Positions 60,958-64,000 of a stretch of DNA of 64,000 nt are shown here, piece by piece (position 1 is the stretch's first letter; each line of letters starts with the position of its first letter). Both the position numbers and the translations under genes were made by a program. The notes beneath the pieces are model-generated. The model was given only the letters and a program-made list of their open reading frames with translations, did not search any database and was not told the DNA's origin. Source of the DNA: Streptomyces sp. LUP47B (GTDB lineage Bacteria; Actinomycetota; Actinomycetes; Streptomycetales; Streptomycetaceae); assembly GCF_001746295.1 (NCBI RefSeq), contig NZ_MJAH01000001.1, forward strand, positions 767,836 to 831,835, read 5' to 3'.

Positions 60958-62337
60958 GTGCGCTCGAGAATCGTCACCGTCGCGGCCTTCACCGCCGCCA
61001 CCGCCCTGGCCGCCACCGGCTGCGGTTCGGGCTCGTCAGGCAGCTCGTCCAAGTCCATCAAGGTCGTCTACTGGCAGAACCTGGACAGCACCAACAAGCT
61101 CCAGGCCAACTTCCTCGCCTCGATGGTGAAGGAGTTCACCAAGGCCAACCCGGGCACCAAGGTGACCCTCGTGCCGGTGACCGCCTCCGAGAACGACTAC
61201 TACACCAAGCTCCAGCTCATGATGCGCTCCCCCGCGACCGCGCCCGACCTGGTCTACGAGGACACCGCGCTCATCAACTCCGACATCGCGGGCGGCTACC
61301 TCAAGCCGCTGGACCCCTACACCGCCAAGTGGGCCGACTGGGCGCAGTACGCCAAGGCGGCCAAGGGCGCGGTGACCGGAGCCTCCGACGGCAAGACCTA
61401 CGCCGTACCGGACGACACCGACACGCGCGGGATCTGGTACAACAAGCAGCTCCTCCAGAAGGCCGGGATCTCCGTGCCCTGGCAGCCGAAGACCTGGGCC
61501 GACGTAATCGCCGCCGCCAGGAAGATCAAGGCGAAGCTGCCCGGCGTCACCCCGCTCAACCTCTACACCGGCCAGGCGGGCGGCGAGGCCTCCTCCATGC
61601 AGGGCTTCGAGATGCTCCTGTACGGCACCCCGGCCGGCGACAAGTCGCTCTACGACGCCTCGCAGAAGAAGTGGGTCGTGGGCAGCCAGGGCTTCAAGGA
61701 CGCGCTGGACTTCGTGCACACCCTCTACAGCCAGGGGCTCGGCCCGGCCAAGGAGCAGGCGCTCGGCGCCAACTTCGGGACCGCCGTGGGCACCGAACTC
61801 ATCCCTGAGGGCAAGCTCGCCATCGACATCGACGGCTCCTGGATGCCCAACAACTGGAGTTCGGCGGCGGCCAAGCCATGGAACGAGTGGCAGTCGGTGA
61901 TGGGCACCGCCGCGATGCCGACCCAGAACGGTCAGGCGCCCGGCAGCACGAGCATGTCCGGCGGCTGGGCCTGGTCGATCCCGGCGAAGGCCAAGAACCC
62001 CGACCTGGCCTGGAAGTTCCTGTCGACCACCCTCCAGACGAAGACCAACGCCGCCAAGTGGAACGCGACCAACGCCAACATCGCGGTGCGCACGGACGTC
62101 GCGTCGGACCCGACGTACCTGAACTCGGTGCCGACCAACAAGTTCTTCACGGAGCTGGTCGCCGACACCCACTACCGGCCCGGGCTGCCGGAGTACAACC
62201 AGGTCTCGACCGCGATCCAGAAGGCGATGGAGTCCGTGACGACCGGTCAGGCCTCCGTCGACAAGGCCGCCTCGACCTTCGATAACGATGTCAAGGCGGC
62301 GGTGGGCGACGACAAGACCGCGGAGGGCACTTCGTGA
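60958..62337 (+). CDS. Sugar ABC transporter substrate-binding lipoprotein (CUT1 type)
   Basis: A 459-residue extracellular solute-binding protein. The signal ends in a lipobox-like ALAATGC (Cys22), so it is anchored in the membrane. The mature part has the family features IKVVYWQNLDSTN, MVKEFTKANPGTKVTLVPV, RGIWYNKQLLQKAGI and GSWMPNNW. This belongs to the family 1 binding proteins of carbohydrate importers. The sugar is unknown; the arabinofuranosidase genes nearby make an arabinose or xylose oligosaccharide possible. GTG 60958 follows CGGAGG. It overlaps the permease gene start by GTGA. Confidence 0.92.
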   Translation: MRSRIVTVAAFTAATALAATGCGSGSSGSSSKSIKVVYWQNLDSTNKLQANFLASMVKEFTKANPGTKVTLVPVTASENDYYTKLQLMMRSPATAPDLVYEDTALINSDIAGGYLKPLDPYTAKWADWAQYAKAAKGAVTGASDGKTYAVPDDTDTRGIWYNKQLLQKAGISVPWQPKTWADVIAAARKIKAKLPGVTPLNLYTGQAGGEASSMQGFEMLLYGTPAGDKSLYDASQKKWVVGSQGFKDALDFVHTLYSQGLGPAKEQALGANFGTAVGTELIPEGKLAIDIDGSWMPNNWSSAAAKPWNEWQSVMGTAAMPTQNGQAPGSTSMSGGWAWSIPAKAKNPDLAWKFLSTTLQTKTNAAKWNATNANIAVRTDVASDPTYLNSVPTNKFFTELVADTHYRPGLPEYNQVSTAIQKAMESVTTGQASVDKAASTFDNDVKAAVGDDKTAEGTS

Positions 62338-63266
62338 CCACCCTCGCTCCGGCGCCTCCCGGGACCGGCGGTCACCCCCGCCGGTCCCGCGGGGCGCCCG
62401 CCCCCGCCGTCCGTTCGCTGCTGCGCGGTCTGCCGACCGTCCCGGCCGTGGTCCTGCTGGCGGTGTTCCTGGCCGGTCCGATCGCGTACTGCGTGTACTA
62501 CGCGTTCACCGACATGCAGCTCACCGGCGCCTCGGGCACCCACTTCGTCGGCGTCGACAACTTCACCAGGGCGTTCAAGGACACCGACTTCCTCAACGCG
62601 ATGTGGCTGACCCTGCTGTTCGTGGTCGGCTCCGCGGTGATCGGCCAGAACACACTCGGGCTCGCGCTCGCGGTCCTGATGCAGAAGGCCACCCAGCCGG
62701 TACGGGCCCTCGTCAACGGCGTGGTCATCGCCGCCTGGGTGCTTCCCGAGGTGGTCGCCGGCTATCTGATGTACGCCTTCTTCTACGACCAGGGCTCACT
62801 CAACTCGCTGCTGGACGCGGTGCATCTGCCGAACCAGAACTGGCTCTACACGATGCCGATCCTCGCGGTGTGCCTGGCCAACGTGTGGCGCGGCACCGCC
62901 TTCTCGCTGATGGTCTTCACCGCCGCCATCAACGACGTACCGCAGGAGCTGGTGGAGGCCGCCGAGATGGACGGCGCGGGCCCCTGGCAGCGGCTGTGGC
63001 GGGTCGTGCTGCCGGTCATCAGGCCCTCGATCCTGACCAACCTGATGCTGATCACGCTCCAGACGCTCTCCGTCTTCGGGCTGATCTACACCATGACCCG
63101 CGGCGGCCCCGGCAACAAGAGCGAGACACTGCCGATCTTCATGTACCAACAGGCCTTCCAGAACAGCCTGATCGGCTACGGCACCGCCATCGCCCTCGTC
63201 CTGCTGGTCGTCGGCGCCCTCTTCTCCGTCGTGTACATCCGGCTGCTGAAACTGGAGGACGACTGA
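62334..63266 (+). CDS. Sugar ABC transporter permease 1 (MalF-like)
   Basis: A 310-residue inner-membrane protein with six hydrophobic segments. The EAA loop that contacts the ATPase is EAAEMDGAGPWQRLWRVVLPVIRP. The first helix is at about residues 30-55 (TVPAVVLLAVFLAGPIAYCVYYAF). It is one half of the membrane channel. The GTG start overlaps the stop of the binding-protein gene. The next permease gene overlaps its end (TGATG). The ATPase is not encoded in the visible part; in Streptomyces CUT1 systems a shared MsiK ATPase often serves. Confidence 0.93.
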   Translation: MTTLAPAPPGTGGHPRRSRGAPAPAVRSLLRGLPTVPAVVLLAVFLAGPIAYCVYYAFTDMQLTGASGTHFVGVDNFTRAFKDTDFLNAMWLTLLFVVGSAVIGQNTLGLALAVLMQKATQPVRALVNGVVIAAWVLPEVVAGYLMYAFFYDQGSLNSLLDAVHLPNQNWLYTMPILAVCLANVWRGTAFSLMVFTAAINDVPQELVEAAEMDGAGPWQRLWRVVLPVIRPSILTNLMLITLQTLSVFGLIYTMTRGGPGNKSETLPIFMYQQAFQNSLIGYGTAIALVLLVVGALFSVVYIRLLKLEDD

Positions 63267-64000
63267 TGGCCGCCGTCGCCACTCCCCCCGCCCCGCCCGT
63301 CTCGAAGACGGTCCCGGCACCCGCCCCCGGGCGTCCGCGCCGTGTGCGTCCCGGTCGCCTCGTGATCAACCTCGTCCTGATCGCCGTGTCGGTCCTGTAC
63401 GTCCTGCCGCTGCTGTGGATGGTGCTCGCCTCGGTGAGCGACACCAACTCCTTCCGCCTCAAGTGGCCTTCGGCGCTGACGCTCGACAACTTCGACGCGG
63501 TCCTCAACGTCGACACCACCTACCGGCCGATGCTCAACAGCCTGCTGCTGTGCGGCTTCGGCACGGCGGTGACCGTGGTGGCGTCGGTCCTGTGCGCCTA
63601 CCCGCTCTCGCGCTACCGGTCCCGGGTGCGCCGACCGTTCCTCTACACGATCCTGTTCTCCACCGGGCTGCCCATCACCGCCGTGATGATCCCCGTGTAC
63701 AGCATGTTCGTGCAGGTGAACCTGATCGACTCGATGCCGGGCACGACCCTGTTCCTGGCCGCGTCCGCGCTGCCGTTCGGGATCTGGCTGATGAAGAACT
63801 TCATGGACGGCGTGCCGATCGTCCTGGAGGAGGCGGCCCGGATCGACGGCGCGAACACCATGCAGGTGCTGTGGCGGGTGGTGCTGCCACTGATGCGGCC
63901 GGGTGTCGTCGTGGTCACCATCTTCACGTTCATCGGCATGTGGGGGAACTTCTTCGTCCCCTTCATCCTGCTGCTGTCCCCGGAGAAACTTCCCGCGTCC
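63266..64000 (+). CDS. Sugar ABC transporter permease 2 (MalG-like), cut by window edge
   Basis: At least 245 residues. The N-terminus is Pro/Ala-rich, then the first helix VINLVLIAVSVLYVLPLLWMVLA. The EAA motif is EEAARIDGANTMQVLWRVVLPLMRPG. It pairs with permease 1. The sequence ends at the window edge near FVPFILLLSPEKLP, so about 40 residues are missing. Confidence 0.92.
   Translation, partial: MAAVATPPAPPVSKTVPAPAPGRPRRVRPGRLVINLVLIAVSVLYVLPLLWMVLASVSDTNSFRLKWPSALTLDNFDAVLNVDTTYRPMLNSLLLCGFGTAVTVVASVLCAYPLSRYRSRVRRPFLYTILFSTGLPITAVMIPVYSMFVQVNLIDSMPGTTLFLAASALPFGIWLMKNFMDGVPIVLEEAARIDGANTMQVLWRVVLPLMRPGVVVVTIFTFIGMWGNFFVPFILLLSPEKLPAS

Overview
The window is high-GC actinomycete DNA, almost certainly a Streptomyces chromosome. 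The signs are GC-rich third codon positions, many GTG starts, Tat and Sec secreted carbohydrate enzymes, SpoIIE-type PP2C phosphatases, DUF397/XRE pairs, DUF574 methyltransferases, a GH46 chitosanase and an AfsR-like NB-ARC/TPR protein. The number of secreted glycosidases, stress genes and decayed insertion sequences suggests an accessory or arm-like region; this is an inference. No rRNA, tRNA or CRISPR array was seen.

1-12.4 kb: a truncated IS5-family transposase at the left edge, a coiled-coil/winged-helix DNA-binding protein, a coupled diacylglycerol-kinase/PAP2 phosphatase pair, a catalase, DUF5133, a lone WD40 repeat, a DUF4097 lipoprotein, a DUF475 membrane protein, a PAS-GAF-SpoIIE phosphatase, a membrane protein with a restriction-endonuclease-like domain, a histone-H1-like protein and a GH46 chitosanase with a palindromic operator. 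A decayed TioE-type MerR regulator follows.

12.4-22.9 kb: a three-gene phosphorelay (receiver-PP2C, CHASE3-type histidine kinase, Rcp1-like receiver). Then come a secreted GH16 enzyme, an LLM oxidoreductase and aldo/keto reductase facing a TetR regulator across twin operators, an HSL-type hydrolase with a WYL regulator, and a GlsB-like protein.

22.9-39 kb: an AfsR-like regulator, a small redox/sugar-kinase group, and a polysaccharide-degradation locus. The locus holds a GH95-like enzyme, a 1733-residue protein with two GH43 propellers and two LamG domains, a beta-helix polysaccharide-active protein and an alginate-lyase-family protein. All four carry export signals and no transporter lies next to them.

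39-51.7 kb: a developmental or stress regulatory group of two DUF574 methyltransferases, a GAF-SpoIIE phosphatase, an RsbW-like ATPase, a WhiJ-type XRE regulator and DUF397. The XRE gene is broken by an exact 227-bp tandem duplication, and a MITE-like element sits between two convergent genes. An imine-reductase-like enzyme with HxlR, an SDR, and an MMPL exporter operon with its two-component system follow.

51.7-64 kb: a graveyard of Tn3, IS6, IS3, IS21 and IS630 remnants. It surrounds a sortase-anchored arabinofuranosidase-like enzyme and a CBM13-GH62 arabinofuranosidase with its own promoter and operator. The window ends in a ROK regulator and a divergent CUT1-type sugar ABC transporter, whose promoter has a palindrome between -35 and -10. 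The two arabinofuranosidase-type enzymes near this importer suggest arabinose-containing plant polysaccharides as a food source; this is an inference.
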